Source: Amblyomma americanum
Lineage: Eukaryota > Arthropoda > Arachnida > Ixodida > Ixodidae
Assembly: GCF_052857255.1 (NCBI RefSeq)
Contig: NC_135497.1
Coordinates: 117,000,241 to 117,064,240, forward strand
Direction: 5' to 3'
DNA length: 64,000 bases
A model generated the notes under the pieces. That model was not told the origin of the DNA and did not search any database. It was given only the letters and a program-made list of their open reading frames with translations. The position numbers were made by a program, and so were the translations under genes. Shown in pieces: positions 23,360-32,990 of this stretch. The first letter of the stretch is position 1. Each line of letters starts with the position of its first letter.

Positions 23360-24394
23360 ATGACCCCTCACCATGCGGTTCGATGGGAACCGGCGACGAC
23401 AGAAGCCTTCCCAGAGCCCTGCGTCGCCGCATCGAACTGCCAGAGAGCCCTCGTCGCAGTTGGTTTCTGCGCCGGAGCCCAGGGATGCGCCCCCAGGAGG
23501 AGAGTACGTGTTCTGCTGGAGATTGCTGCCGTGCGCTCTTCGACGGCCCGCCACCTTAACAAGAACAAGGATAATCAACCGCGGTCGACCTGGAGACAAT
23601 TCCTTAGGCGCTACGGGCGCTCGCCAGAGGGCCAGCGGTTGTACGCCTGCGACAGGTGGGGCGCCCTGATTTCAGAGGTAAGATGCGTTCCCATTCTCTC
23701 CGGAGCTTGGATAAGCCTCCTTTTGTTCGTCCAGATTCTGAAGAGCTGCTGCGGTGCTGCCCAGGAGACCCAGCTCTGTGCCATGCTCTACCATATCAAA
23801 TTGCCATTTCCTGAGGGTACAGAAGGGAGCACTGGTCAGCCCCACCATGTGTTCGTGACTGGAGCCGAAGCCGAACACCGTGTCATCTTGGTCCACACCC
23901 GGCGCGTAACGGTACTCGTTGCACGCGTCCTGTACCGTCGTCGTTGCGAGGCCGACCCCACCGTGCTCCTGGTTCTCGACCACGCTGCCAGTCCATTCCC
24001 TACAATTCCGACAAACCTTGTCCTGGATGTGCCTGGCGCACTTGCATCATGCGTCTTCAACACCATCGATGACGCAGAACTCGCTGTACTGCAGGAAGAT
24101 CTCGCCCAGGATGCTGCTCACGTCATCTGTCCCTCGGCAGACCGTGTTGGGCGCACACCACCAGCGCTTGCGTCCCGAGTCATGCGCACCATCAAAGGCG
24201 CTGAGGAAGTCGCCATCCTGACTCAAGATCTAGCCCAGGATGCTGCTGGAGCCTTCCATCCCACGGAGACGCTTATGGTGCGCCTGCTGCCCTTGAGCCG
24301 CCTGCCCTCCCTGACGCCCGAGAAGACAAGGAAGAACTTCTGCACCAGCGGCTGGCTCTCAGCCATACTGCCGCTGGTCTCCCTCACCTTCTGA
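23360..24394 (+). CDS. Unknown protein, four-copy family, copy A (344 aa)
   Basis: Uninterrupted ORF of 344 codons. The ATG is aligned with ATGs in the other three copies (each preceded by AAGGC/CTAGG-type leader sequence), and the stop is at the same place as in C and D. Residues 1-75 are poorly conserved. From about 78 (..WR.FL..GRS..GQ) on it is well conserved, with segments FVTGAEAEHRVILV (165-178), RRVTVLVARVLYRRRC (181-196) and PTVLLVLDHA (200-209). Two tandem ~36-residue repeats follow at about 227-262 and 269-303, each with an AE-x-LAVL/VAIL-x3-DLAQDAA core. No signal peptide, membrane segment or known domain is recognised. Substitutions versus C are often conservative (E/D, F/Y, I/V), which favours real coding, but expression is unproven. 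Confidence 0.5.
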   Translation: MTPHHAVRWEPATTEAFPEPCVAASNCQRALVAVGFCAGAQGCAPRRRVRVLLEIAAVRSSTARHLNKNKDNQPRSTWRQFLRRYGRSPEGQRLYACDRWGALISEVRCVPILSGAWISLLLFVQILKSCCGAAQETQLCAMLYHIKLPFPEGTEGSTGQPHHVFVTGAEAEHRVILVHTRRVTVLVARVLYRRRCEADPTVLLVLDHAASPFPTIPTNLVLDVPGALASCVFNTIDDAELAVLQEDLAQDAAHVICPSADRVGRTPPALASRVMRTIKGAEEVAILTQDLAQDAAGAFHPTETLMVRLLPLSRLPSLTPEKTRKNFCTSGWLSAILPLVSLTF

Positions 24395-25160
24395 TAAAAC
24401 CCCGCTGGTGGTGCCCGGGCTGCGCGTTGTTCACCTGGCGTCCGTGAGCTCTAGGAGGAGCTAGAGAAACACGCGCACGAAACGCGCGCAGCATAAGGTC
24501 AGGTGCACCACAACTGAGAGACAGCGGGAGACATTGGGGTCACATGGAGGCTGCTGGAGGATGGCTTCCAGCAGGAGATGGTGGGGCACATGCTTCCCTC
24601 ATCTTCGTTGTCGTTGCAAGACAGGAGTCTGAGAAGAGGGTGACTGAGCAGCGGTCCCCAGGTGTGAGGCGCCTCTCAACGATGCAGACATCGTCATCAC
24701 ATAGCCTGCCCCGTTTAGTCCACCCTCCAGGCCCACCACTTCCAACCCCGAAGGACTAGTGGCGAGATAGGAACCCAGGAGGAACATTGTAGAATAGATG
24801 AAGATATGTGGCGTCAGACATGAGGCTCTATTGTTAGGACCTTATCATCAGCAAACTGTTGTTATCTTCAATTTTACGAAGTAGACGGGAGCAATCACCC
24901 GAGCTTGTAAATGTAGCAATAAATATTAAAATAGTGAAATCCGCACTGCTCGTAGAAATGGCATATTCTCCAGTGAGTTTAACCACTCGTACCTAAATCT
25001 CTCAGCTGAAACTGCCAAACTCGGGGACGTGGTCTAATGAAAAAAAAAAACCCTGATCTCTAGTAGATTTTTCTTCCGGAATTATCACTGCGAAGCTGAG
25101 GGTGCTTCTACAGGCGGGAGAGTGAAACAACCGTGCTCCAGTTGAGATGCTGCTTCGCGT
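24395..25160 (+). other. 3' trailer of family copy A
   Basis: Shared with B, C and D: a GGTGGTGCCCGGGCTGCGCG-type stretch, a GAGGAGCTAGAGAAAC stretch, and near 24830 a CATGAGGCTCTATTGTTAGGACCTTATCATCAGCAAACT block. An AATAAA lies near 24919 and could serve as a polyadenylation signal for the copy-A ORF. In B and C part of this stretch stays open in the +1 frame (..LQEELEK..). Confidence 0.4.
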
Positions 25161-25421
25161 ATGTACTCAGAGACATTGCGTGCCGCAAAACTTTGTGCAC
25201 GTGAGCCCGGTTGTATAGGACTCTTTATACCCATGTTCACATTACCCGCTGATGCAAGGAACATTTTCGTTGGCTTTCAAGGCACAGTTGCAGTTATTCT
25301 GCGTAAATACTACCAAGAAGATACTTCCAGCCGTGAAAATATTTTATTTGCATTTGAAAAGTACTTGGAACAAAGTCGTGTCACTGAATGCAGTAGAGTG
25401 ACTGGATCCAGCCCGGTCTGA
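25161..25421 (+). CDS. Exon-like ORF downstream of copy A, unknown
   Basis: Encodes about 86 residues with a conserved core: LPADA-x-NIFVGF-x-GT-x-AV and DTSSRE-x-IL-x-AF-x-KYL. The partner in duplicon B (37716-38066) encodes the same peptide although the DNA there is only about 80% identical, and several changes are conservative (E/D, V/I, K/R). A lacks a few bases at the end relative to B and stops earlier. No family is recognised. It may be an exon of an unrecognised gene or a transposase relic. Confidence 0.35.
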   Translation: MYSETLRAAKLCAREPGCIGLFIPMFTLPADARNIFVGFQGTVAVILRKYYQEDTSSRENILFAFEKYLEQSRVTECSRVTGSSPV

Positions 25422-25915
25422 CCCGCATTCGATTAGTCCTGTGCTCCCTCTCTCTCTCATTGGCCTGGGGTGTGGCAAAGGTCGCATTATCCATTAAGTG
25501 CTCCTCTTCCGCAAGACAGGCTGGAAATCTGACAATATTCAGCGAGTTTTAGTTCATAGCTCAGTTTTCCCAGTAAGCTTAGTTGCAACTACTGCTTTAC
25601 ATGCAGAACGGCTATGGGAGGAGCCGCCTTTGCCGTGAACGCTTGCACGCAACATTGCTAAAGTGACCGACGTAGTATTGATGCACAATCACTGGTGGGC
25701 AGTCGCACTGTCAGCGCTTCACTGTAATCGTGTGGAACTTTAACGGAGCACCGATATTTACCAGCTTGGGGTCACTGCAACCCTTAGTGCCACGCCGGCA
25801 AAAATTCATACCTCATAGCGTTGCAAGAAGGGCTGCAGTTCGTCTTGCAGTGCACCCTAAATATTTCTAGGGCCCCTGCAGGGCTAAGCGCAACACTGGG
25901 CTATTTCAAGCACTG

Positions 25916-26369
25916 CAGCTTCCCATATCCGAGGAGCTTGTCTTTTCCCTTTTGCACCTGCTTATATCCTCGCGCTAAGTCGAGCGGGCCTCGTACGACC
26001 AATTTTTTTTCCCCAACAAAACACTGAGTTCTCGCTGGGCAGTATAGCACGAAAAAAAAAAGACGTAAAGAGAGACACACGTGTCGTTAAGAAAAACTAG
26101 AAAAATACGTTTGCATCATATTCGATTTTCTCAGAACGTTGGTGTAGGAGAAAGGCTCTCACTTCTTTTGCACCGAATGGGCCCTCGGAACTCTGTCTTC
26201 CGCCCCTACGTGTCGGTCCACTTAACCCACTTAAACCGTCGAGGACATGTAGCATAATCTCGAGAGCGACTATTGCTTGGTTCATATGAGCCTAGTGGCT
26301 CCAGTCCAACCTGAAAAAGTCTTTGGGCAGGAATTTATAAATGTAGGATAGAAAAAAATGTTGTAGGAG
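25916..26369. other. Spacer between duplicon A and family copy C
   Basis: No gene is seen. Short A-tracts occur near 26053. A 62-codon ORF on the minus strand is not recognisable. Confidence 0.4.
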
Positions 26370-27955
26370 GGCCGTTTAGCGAATACCGCAGAAGAGAAGA
26401 AAGACTTATAGTTTAACTCCCGCGCATCACGCGACATCGCGTCCTCGAGCCGCTTTCTGCGCAAGCCGCCGAGGCACCTTGCTACGGCCGCTGAAAATTT
26501 TCTCTCACCCGAAGGCTTGCGACCCAGACGGCTTCAGCGTCCGAAGTCGCCGTAGGCTGTTTCAAGGCCTAGGGCAAAGAGATGTCCCCGGGTGCGGTCA
26601 ACCAGATATTGACGGCGTCGGCGGCCTTCGGTGAAGGCTGCGCCGCCACTTCGCACAGCCACGGAGCCGTCGTCACGGGAGCTTGGCGTTGGGAGGGACC
26701 TCAGGGCTGGGCCCGCGGACGCAGCGTCCCTGCTCTACTGCAAGCTGCTGCCGTGCAGATTTTTTCGACCGCCCACCACACCAACAGGGCTGAGCGGCAT
26801 GAACCGTGGTCGTCCTGCAGATACCTTTCCGGGCCGTGTGGGCGCTTGCTACATGGTCAGCGGCTGGACGCCTATGACGGGACGGGCGCCCTACTTGTCG
26901 AGGTAACAAGCGTTCCTGTTCTCTGCGGTGGCCCGAACTTCCTGCTCTTGTTCAAGACTCTGGAGCATCGCCGCTGTCCGGCCCAGAATAACCGGCTCGT
27001 TGGCATGCTCTACCAAATCGATCTGTCTATTCCTGACGGCGAAGAAGAGCACACTGTTCAGCGCGAACATACGTTCGTGTCCGGAGCCGACGCTGGACAC
27101 CGCGTCATCTTGGTCTACACCCGACGCGTAACGGTACTCGTTGCACGCGGCCTGCACCGTCGTCGTTGCGTGGGTGACCCCACTGTGCTCCTGATTCTCG
27201 ACCACGCTGACAGACGACTACCCAGAATTGCGACAAACCTTGTCCTAGACTTACCTGGCGCTCTGGCACCATCCGTCTTCAGCACCACCGATGACGCAGA
27301 ACAACTCGCAGTCCTGCTGGAGGATAACACCCAGAATGCTGCTGACGTCACCTGTCCCTCGGCAGACCCTGTTGAGCGTACACCACCAACGCTTGCGGCA
27401 CGAGCCCTGCAGACCACCAGTGGTGCGGAAGAACTCGCCATCCTGCCCCCAGACCTAGCCCAGGATGCTGCTGGAGTCTTCCTTCTCATGGCGACCCTAT
27501 TGATGCTCCTTGTGCCCTTGCGGCGTCTGCCCTCGCCGACGTCAGAGAAGACGAGAAAGAACTTGTGCACCAGCCAACAGCTCTCGGCCAGCCTGTTGCT
27601 TGGCTCCCGGGTCTTCTGATAGACCCCACTGCTGGTGCACCTGCTGCGCGTTGTTCACCTGGCTCCCTTATGCTCCAGGAAGAGCTGGAGAAACGCGGGC
27701 ACCAAGCCACGCACTGTCATCAGACCAGGTGCACCACAGTTGATAGCCAGGGGAACGTGGAGTCTACAACAGGAGTGATGCCGGCTGCAGGAGACTGGTT
27801 GCAAGCGCTCGCCTCATCTTCGTTGTGATGGAAGGTGACTGCAACTGACGGGTAAAAACATAGCAGTGAACACGACATAGTTGCCTCAAATACGAGGCTC
27901 CATTGTGAGGACTTTGTCGTCGGCAAACTGCTATACATATCTTGTTTTCCCAATT
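26370..27955 (+). repeat. Copy C of the four-copy ORF family
   Basis: Homologous to A, B and D from a leader with TTTAGCGAATACCGCAGAAGAGAAG (also in D) through the ORF to the trailer block GAGGCTCCATTGTGAGGACTTTGTCGTCGGCAAACTGCT near 27895-27930. It lacks the additional upstream and downstream parts that A and B share, so it is a separate, shorter copying event. It is clearly diverged from A in DNA but keeps the reading frame. Confidence 0.8.
26582..27619 (+). CDS. Unknown protein, four-copy family, copy C (345 aa)
   Basis: Uninterrupted 345-codon ORF, one codon longer than copy A, with homologous start and stop. The N-terminal ~75 residues differ strongly from A. The rest aligns throughout: DAYDGTGALL-x-EVT, SIPDGEEEHT, FVSGADAGHRVILVYTRR, RGLHRRRC, PTVLLILDHA, NLVLDLPGALA, then the two repeats with EQLAVLLED and EELAILPPDLAQDAA cores. 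The second repeat is the better preserved; the first reads NTQNAAD in place of DLAQDAA. A second frame stays open past the stop (27565-27828). No known domain. Because two diverged copies both remain open over 340 codons, a real protein is plausible; a chance GC-rich ORF remains possible. Confidence 0.5.
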   Translation: MSPGAVNQILTASAAFGEGCAATSHSHGAVVTGAWRWEGPQGWARGRSVPALLQAAAVQIFSTAHHTNRAERHEPWSSCRYLSGPCGRLLHGQRLDAYDGTGALLVEVTSVPVLCGGPNFLLLFKTLEHRRCPAQNNRLVGMLYQIDLSIPDGEEEHTVQREHTFVSGADAGHRVILVYTRRVTVLVARGLHRRRCVGDPTVLLILDHADRRLPRIATNLVLDLPGALAPSVFSTTDDAEQLAVLLEDNTQNAADVTCPSADPVERTPPTLAARALQTTSGAEELAILPPDLAQDAAGVFLLMATLLMLLVPLRRLPSPTSEKTRKNLCTSQQLSASLLLGSRVF

Positions 27956-28792
27956 AGCTTGGCATACTCGTCTTGACTGCTTATATGCTGATAACTAGTG
28001 ATAAGTTTCATGAGGTTCGTGATGGCCGTTGAAGTGCAGTATTTGGAACTGTGTTCATCTGCACGTACCTTCACAGGTCAGCTGAGATTTTCCATGTTCT
28101 TTCGTCAGCTGACCTCAGAGGCTCGCCCACAGTCTTAACACATTAGCCCAACATTATTGATGCGGTTAGGAAGGCGTTTGTAGGAATAGGGAGGTCACCC
28201 ACTGCAAACTAATGTGCTGCTTGACTTTGAAGTACTCGGTCGGCCCAATATGAGACTTGACACACTTTCGTGGAAAAAGTGCTCGAAAGGTTTTAGGAGC
28301 AGCAGCATTTGTTCTGCAACAATTCGGTGGCGATCAGCGTTATATTGCGAAGCCACTAACACCCGCAGTGAAAAAAAAAATGAATGCATGGCTTTCGAAA
28401 AGTGTTTGTAATGCATTCATTTTACTTTGAGTGCAGTAAAGTCGACTGGGTTCACTCCTGTATAGCTTGCCCGCATTTTCTCTTGTGTTATGTTCTTTCT
28501 CAATGGAATGCCGTAACATTCTTGTGTTACCAGACGAATCATCCTTTTTCGCCTGAGTTTCTAAAAAAAATAAGGTATGTAAAAAATTTCGCTCCACTCC
28601 AGATCATTGCACTTGCACTAGATTTGGGCAAGCTTTTTGGAGTGAGGCATCACGCAAGTTTTTCATGTGAGCAACTATCCGCCCTGAGCTCTTGCAAGCG
28701 GTGATACTAGAAGTGCTTACCACAAATCCTGAGGCTTAATCGCCGCATGGCCGCCCTGTGACACCTGCGCTGGTGTTACATTGTGTGGCGCC
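27956..28792. other. Stretch without recognisable genes
   Basis: AT-rich, short ORFs only (106 codons at 28384-28704), nothing recognisable and no repeat shared with other parts of the window. Confidence 0.4.
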
Positions 28793-28862
28793 AAATGTGG
28801 CCTTTGTTTTGAGCATGCAACATGGTTCCCCATACTGCATGCTCAAAACGAAGGCCACATTT
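28793..28862. ncRNA. Candidate miRNA-like hairpin (27-bp stem)
   Basis: The arms 28793-28819 (AAATGTGGCCTTTGTTTTG..) and 28836-28862 (..CAAAACGAAGGCCACATTT) pair over 27 positions with a single mismatch around a 16-nt loop. After a two-base mismatch the stem resumes for about four more pairs outside. Size and loop suit a microRNA precursor, but the near-perfect pairing also fits a recent small inverted duplication or a MITE. There is no expression evidence; this is a structural candidate only. Confidence 0.35.
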
Positions 28863-29455
28863 CATGCCTCGCCGTGTTTACACTTCCTAGCTGTCTGCGG
28901 CCCGAAAAGGACGCAACGGAGTCCCTCTGTACCATCAATAGATCCAGCGTTTCCGGGCGCCAAACGGAGCTTGCACAATTTTGAGCGCCTCAGATTTTTC
29001 AAATTTGGTGGTGCTTATGACGTCGCGACATTCTCGACGAATCAGGAAATTTGGTTACTCGTCCTGTACAAACCCGATGTTTTTACAAGACAACAACCAA
29101 ATGCTGTCGCATTAAAAACATTTCACAGGTTTGCTGCAGAACGCTGTTCATCTGTGCACTCTTAGCCTCGCGGTTAAAATGTGCCGGGGCTACAGGCTTA
29201 ATAAGAAGCGAACCACTTTTCGAAAAAAAAAAGGTTCTCTGCGGCATTTCATAGTTCTTTTAGTCAGCTGAAAAAGAATATCTATTTCAAATAGAGCGGA
29301 AATACGCGCAAAAGCCTGTTTTTAGAAGAAAACGCAACTCATCGCCCCAGGGCGCCGAGCGAATGCCGCTGTTGCCCGCGATTGGCCGGCACAGTCGTGA
29401 CGTCATCCAGGGGGATCTCCGGCCAGCACCGACGGCGTTGCTGCGTAGCGCGTTG
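28863..29455. other. Stretch without recognisable genes
   Basis: A 135-codon ORF (28758-29165) spans the hairpin and this region but is unrecognised. No repeats or RNA genes seen. Confidence 0.4.
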
Positions 29456-29560
29456 CTTCGGCTGGCTTAAGAATTACATTTTGAAATTATGGATAATTCA
29501 AGCAGTGACTTCGGCTGGCTTAAGAATTACATTTTGAAATTATGGATAATTCAAGCAGTG
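29456..29560. repeat. Exact 53-bp tandem duplication
   Basis: The unit beginning CTTCGGCTGGCTTAAGAA and ending AATTCAAGCAGTG occurs at 29456-29508 and again from 29509 to 29560, with no difference found by eye. The exactness indicates a recent event or an assembly artefact. Confidence 0.95.
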
Positions 29561-29689
29561 TTGCACAGTGTGGACTCTCACTTACATGTTCGAGTGATCA
29601 GCAGCTTCAGAAAACGGCAGAACCAACGACGCCGCGGAGTGCACTGGCACCGAAAGTCAAGTCGCGACATTTTCACGTGTTGGAAACCT

Positions 29690-29935
29690 CGATATGTTTT
29701 GATTTATGGGGTTTAACTTTCCAAAGCGACTCAGGCTATGAGATACGCCGTAGTGTAGGGCTCTTGAAAGTTCGACCACCTGGGGTTCTTTAACGTGCAC
29801 TGACATCAAACAGTACAAGGGGCCTCTAGCATTTCGCCTTCATCGAAATTCGACCGCAAGGGCCGTGATCGAACCCGCGTTTTTCGGGTCAGCAGACGAG
29901 CGCCATGACCACTGAGCCACCGCGGCGCTCGACTG
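29690..29935 (-). repeat. tRNA-derived SINE (Ruka-like), full length, antisense
   Basis: On the minus strand: GAGCGCCGCGGTGGCTCAGTGG (A box), CGGGTTCGATCACGG (B box with one or two changes), GTCGAATTTCGATGAAGGCGAAATGCTAGAGGCC, GATGTCAGTGCACGTTAAAGAACCCCAGGTGGTCGAA and GAGTCGCTTTGGAAAGTTAAACCCCATAAATC. The best-preserved single-head copy in the window and the reference for the other three. Confidence 0.93.
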
Positions 29936-32107
29936 ACGCGTATGTTTTGCGTAGGTGCATGCGCTTGCATATCTTTTGGGTAGTTGCATGTGCAAATGGC
30001 AGTAAAAAAAACAAATTGCGTCGATACGTTGTTGTCTACTGCTTCTGCATAAAATCCTAGCCGCCAGCTTCTTGTAACGCCTATAAACATGATCGAATTC
30101 AAATCACCGGTATGCTTACAGGAGGCGCGCTAGGTAAAACATAACATCTGTTTGTTCACTTATTTATAGGGTACCTAATTACACACGTCGGTCTTTTAGA
30201 ACTGCAAAAGAGTGCCAAACCGGGATGAGTTGGAGTGGGTTCACTGCTATACTGCCGCGCGAAAAGACAAGACGAGGGAGGAAGCTCTCGTATGCGCTAT
30301 TCCTTATGTCGCATGTTCGGGCTACGGTTAAACCACAAAACTTCTGCACTTACCCCCGTACATTTTTTTTTCGCATGCTGAACAAGCTTTTGAACAATAA
30401 TTATGGCAGCGTTTCGGAGCTCGCAGTGCTGCTTATCAAAACTAGTGTGTTGCGAGATATAGTTGCCGCTGTTGCGTACCGAGATAACCAGCAGAATTAC
30501 AAGTGACATCTATATTCCTACCGCGGCTCGACAACTTTGCCATTCTGACTCAGGAACAAATTTGCATGAATTCTGGTGTCATTGTCGATCGTCAGCCATC
30601 ACCAAGTGTTCATGAATGCAAATGTTTGCATTGCTGAAGTATACCAGGTTGATATAATAGGTTTTTGTTTAGTTAGGTGCAGCTGCATGTGCTGCGCGCC
30701 GATGAAAGATTAAGAGGATTCCTTGTGCTGCCAGGAGGTGTAAGAAATCGGGACAAGCAAAAGGGCACACTGTGCGTAACGGGCTCACAAGAGTTCAAGA
30801 CTGTGTGCCTCAGAAAGGCAGCGCTGGAAGTCGGTTTAGCTCAGCATGGATGCCAACCAAGAGGAAAAAGGCAAAAAGTTTACTAACAGGTAAGGAAGTA
30901 ATATAACGAAAAGAGAAATATTGATGCACATATTTTGTGCGAGCAGTTTCGGTATGCTCGTGCCGCCAGTTTGTCTGGTTAACGTGCGAGAGGCTGGGGG
31001 AGAAGAACCGACGGATTCTACCAATCTGTGGGCTGAGCGCTGTTCGAAAGAAGTGCCATGCCAAAACCAGTTTATATACAGGCTTCGAGCATTACACGGA
31101 ACACCCGAACGAGAGAAAGTAAACGGCGCTGGCAGAAGGTTACGTTGATCTTTCGTTCACCAAAGCGCGGGCTTCAGCGAAGCAAGCGCAGCCGGACGGC
31201 CGGCCGACTCTCCGTGAATGGCGTCACTTCCGCCAGTTCTCCTTCTCTGCCGTCCCCCCACCCGGCTTTTCCGGAAGCGACGAGGGCGTGCCGGCGGCGG
31301 GTTTTTAAGAAGTGATTGCAGCTCTTTTAGCCGACAGAACCGGCAAAAAATTTACACGCATGGTTTTCAAGGTCCCTTCTTTCCAACCAGAGCGTTTCAT
31401 GAGATTTGAAAACGGTTTCAGCTTCATTTTAAGCAGGTAGTTTTGGCGGGCCACAGTTGTTTCATTGTCGCAAAATTAACAAAACTGCGCAAGGTAAACG
31501 GGAAGGCAGCGAGGCACATCTGTAGACCCAATTCCGCAGTTTTCTGGGGTCTCTACTGGGTGTCATGCTTTGTCCCAGTTTACCTCAAGGAGCTCTGTTA
31601 ATTCTGCTACAGGCTTATTTTGATGCGGAATTTTTTGCTGTAAACCTTTTTTGTTAGAAATTCTGTTTAAATTACGCTATCAAGTATCTACTAAGGGTCG
31701 TTGTGCGACCTTTCTTTGCACATGAAAACCGTGGAGATTTCCCCGGAGAGGCACTCAACCACCTAGATCCCATTTTAACAGCCCAACAGCCGATGGCGTT
31801 TAACTGGAGGCAGTTCCATTCGTGGCTATTACAACGATGGCTGTACGAGGGACTTTCTCCGGGCTAAGTGGTTGGCGCCGGCACGTTGTAAAACGTTGAA
31901 GTCGAAAACACCACACTGAGGTACACTAGCGCAATCCTGGGTGCAGGAACTGAAGAGATGGAGGAGAAAAAACTTTTTTTGTTGAGTGGAGCCCTCAGTC
32001 CAAGGCTCCACGTGCAGTCGCAATCCTGCAGGCTAGCCAGAGCAGCTGTCGCTGGTCTTGCGAGTTCGTGTCGGTCAGAGCGGTCTCAAGAAGAAAGCTG
32101 TCGCTGG
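29936..32107. other. Stretch without recognisable genes
   Basis: Short ORFs only. A CpG-rich patch lies at 31100-31320. A GT-rich/AC-rich mix near 31980-32100 (GAGCCCTCAGTCCAAGGCTCC..) looks repeat-like but has no second copy in this window. Confidence 0.4.
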
Positions 32108-32205
32108 TTGTTGTTGTTGTTGCATTCGGGAGATGGCACATACTCACGACGGGGGATTGGCCAGGAATCAGTGAGGAGAGCCCAAAGAAGAGGGTGAACT
32201 GGTTC
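32108..32205 (-). mobile_element. 3' tail of an I-clade LINE, antisense
   Basis: (TTG)n followed by GAGATGGCACATACTCACGACGGGGGATTGGCCAGGAATC is the reverse complement of the 3' end seen at 40620-41662 (..ATTCTTGGCCGATCCC..GGGTATGTGCCATC..(AAC)n). Severely 5'-truncated. Confidence 0.7.
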
Positions 32206-32811
32206 CAAGGCAATGAGTGTGGGATACACTAGTATCCCCCCCTCGTCCCCCGCGCCAGCGGCGGTCGTGACTTCCACGTGCGCGCTGGGCACCAGGAATG
32301 TGGAGAGAACGCATCCCTGCGACTCTGCTCATTTCCGCCCCAGCACTGACGTGACGTCACGGCAGCGCGCTGCCTACTGCGGAGAGGGTTGCATGCCTAA
32401 GCTTGACAGCAACGATTTGCTGCTAGGGAGGCAATGACCGAAGGGATAAATGGGGGAACTCGCGGCGGGAGGCGGACTCTCGCTGCCGGACCAGACCTAA
32501 GTGCCCCGAGGAACCCTTTCGCTGCCGCCGGCCCCCGAACCCAACGCCGGTCGACGTCAACGAGTTGGTGAGCTACTGAACATCTAGTTTACGGATAGAA
32601 CATTCTTCCGCAGTGTGCTTTGCCTGGCGTTAGGATAATAACCCATTTCCTAGCGTGCCCAGCGGTTGCCTATTTCGTCCGTACCTGCCATGCGACTCTG
32701 CGCCACGGGTTGGGGAAACGTGTTGCGTACTTGAATAACGCCTGCGTGCAGCTGGCACGGAAGTTCTCCTTCCCGGCCGCCTGGACGCAGAGTGACTTCA
32801 TATGGGTGACT
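32206..32811. other. Spacer, GC-rich, no gene recognised
   Basis: A CpG- and C-rich stretch (32230-32560) without a supported gene. Confidence 0.35.
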
Positions 32812-32990
32812 GTTGTTGTTGTTGCTGTTATTGTTACCATCCTCACACAATGACACATGCCCAGACAGAGGGATTGGTCACGAATTGGCCATTCCCCCAT
32901 GGAAGACACCGTCTGCTGCTTCTTGTTCTTCTTAAAACATGGCACATACCCACCTGAGGGGAGTGGCCAATGTGTACTGGCATAAACAAG
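32812..32990 (-). mobile_element. Two stacked I-clade LINE 3' tails, antisense
   Basis: (TTG)n at 32812 followed by ATGACACATGCCCAGACAGAGGGATTGGTCACGAATTGGCC. About 95 bases later a second start, TTCTTGTTCTTCTTAAAACATGGCACATACCCACCTGAGGGGAGTGGCCAATG. Both are the family 3' end in antisense, each reduced to a stub. Two heads-to-tails in a row recall the tandem I-clade arrangement at 40.3-51.5 kb. Confidence 0.65.

Larger units (their letters stand above)
20530..25915 (+). repeat. Duplicon A (5.4-kb segment, partner B at 33047-39490)
   Basis: Begins near GTCTGGCTCAAGGAGCGC (20537) and can be followed, in the same order, against 33047-39490 to about GCACCCTAAATATTTCTAGGG (25850). Both carry the same antisense RTE remnant (22858), palindrome (22531), family ORF (23360) and downstream exon-like ORF (25161). 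Identity is uneven by eye: about 6 differences in ~205 bases around 22500-22700, but only roughly 80-85% in the outer parts. Both ends lack terminal repeats, so it looks more like a segmental duplication than a simple transposon, though a transposon is not excluded. Confidence 0.8.

Noticed and set aside
26891..27570. Minus-strand ORFs of 104 and 151 codons opposite family copy C (and 23672-23983 opposite A)
   Set aside because: Also conserved between copies, but shorter and broken at different places. The plus frame is open over 340 codons with aligned start and stop, so these are taken as shadows. I could not compute codon statistics to settle it fully.
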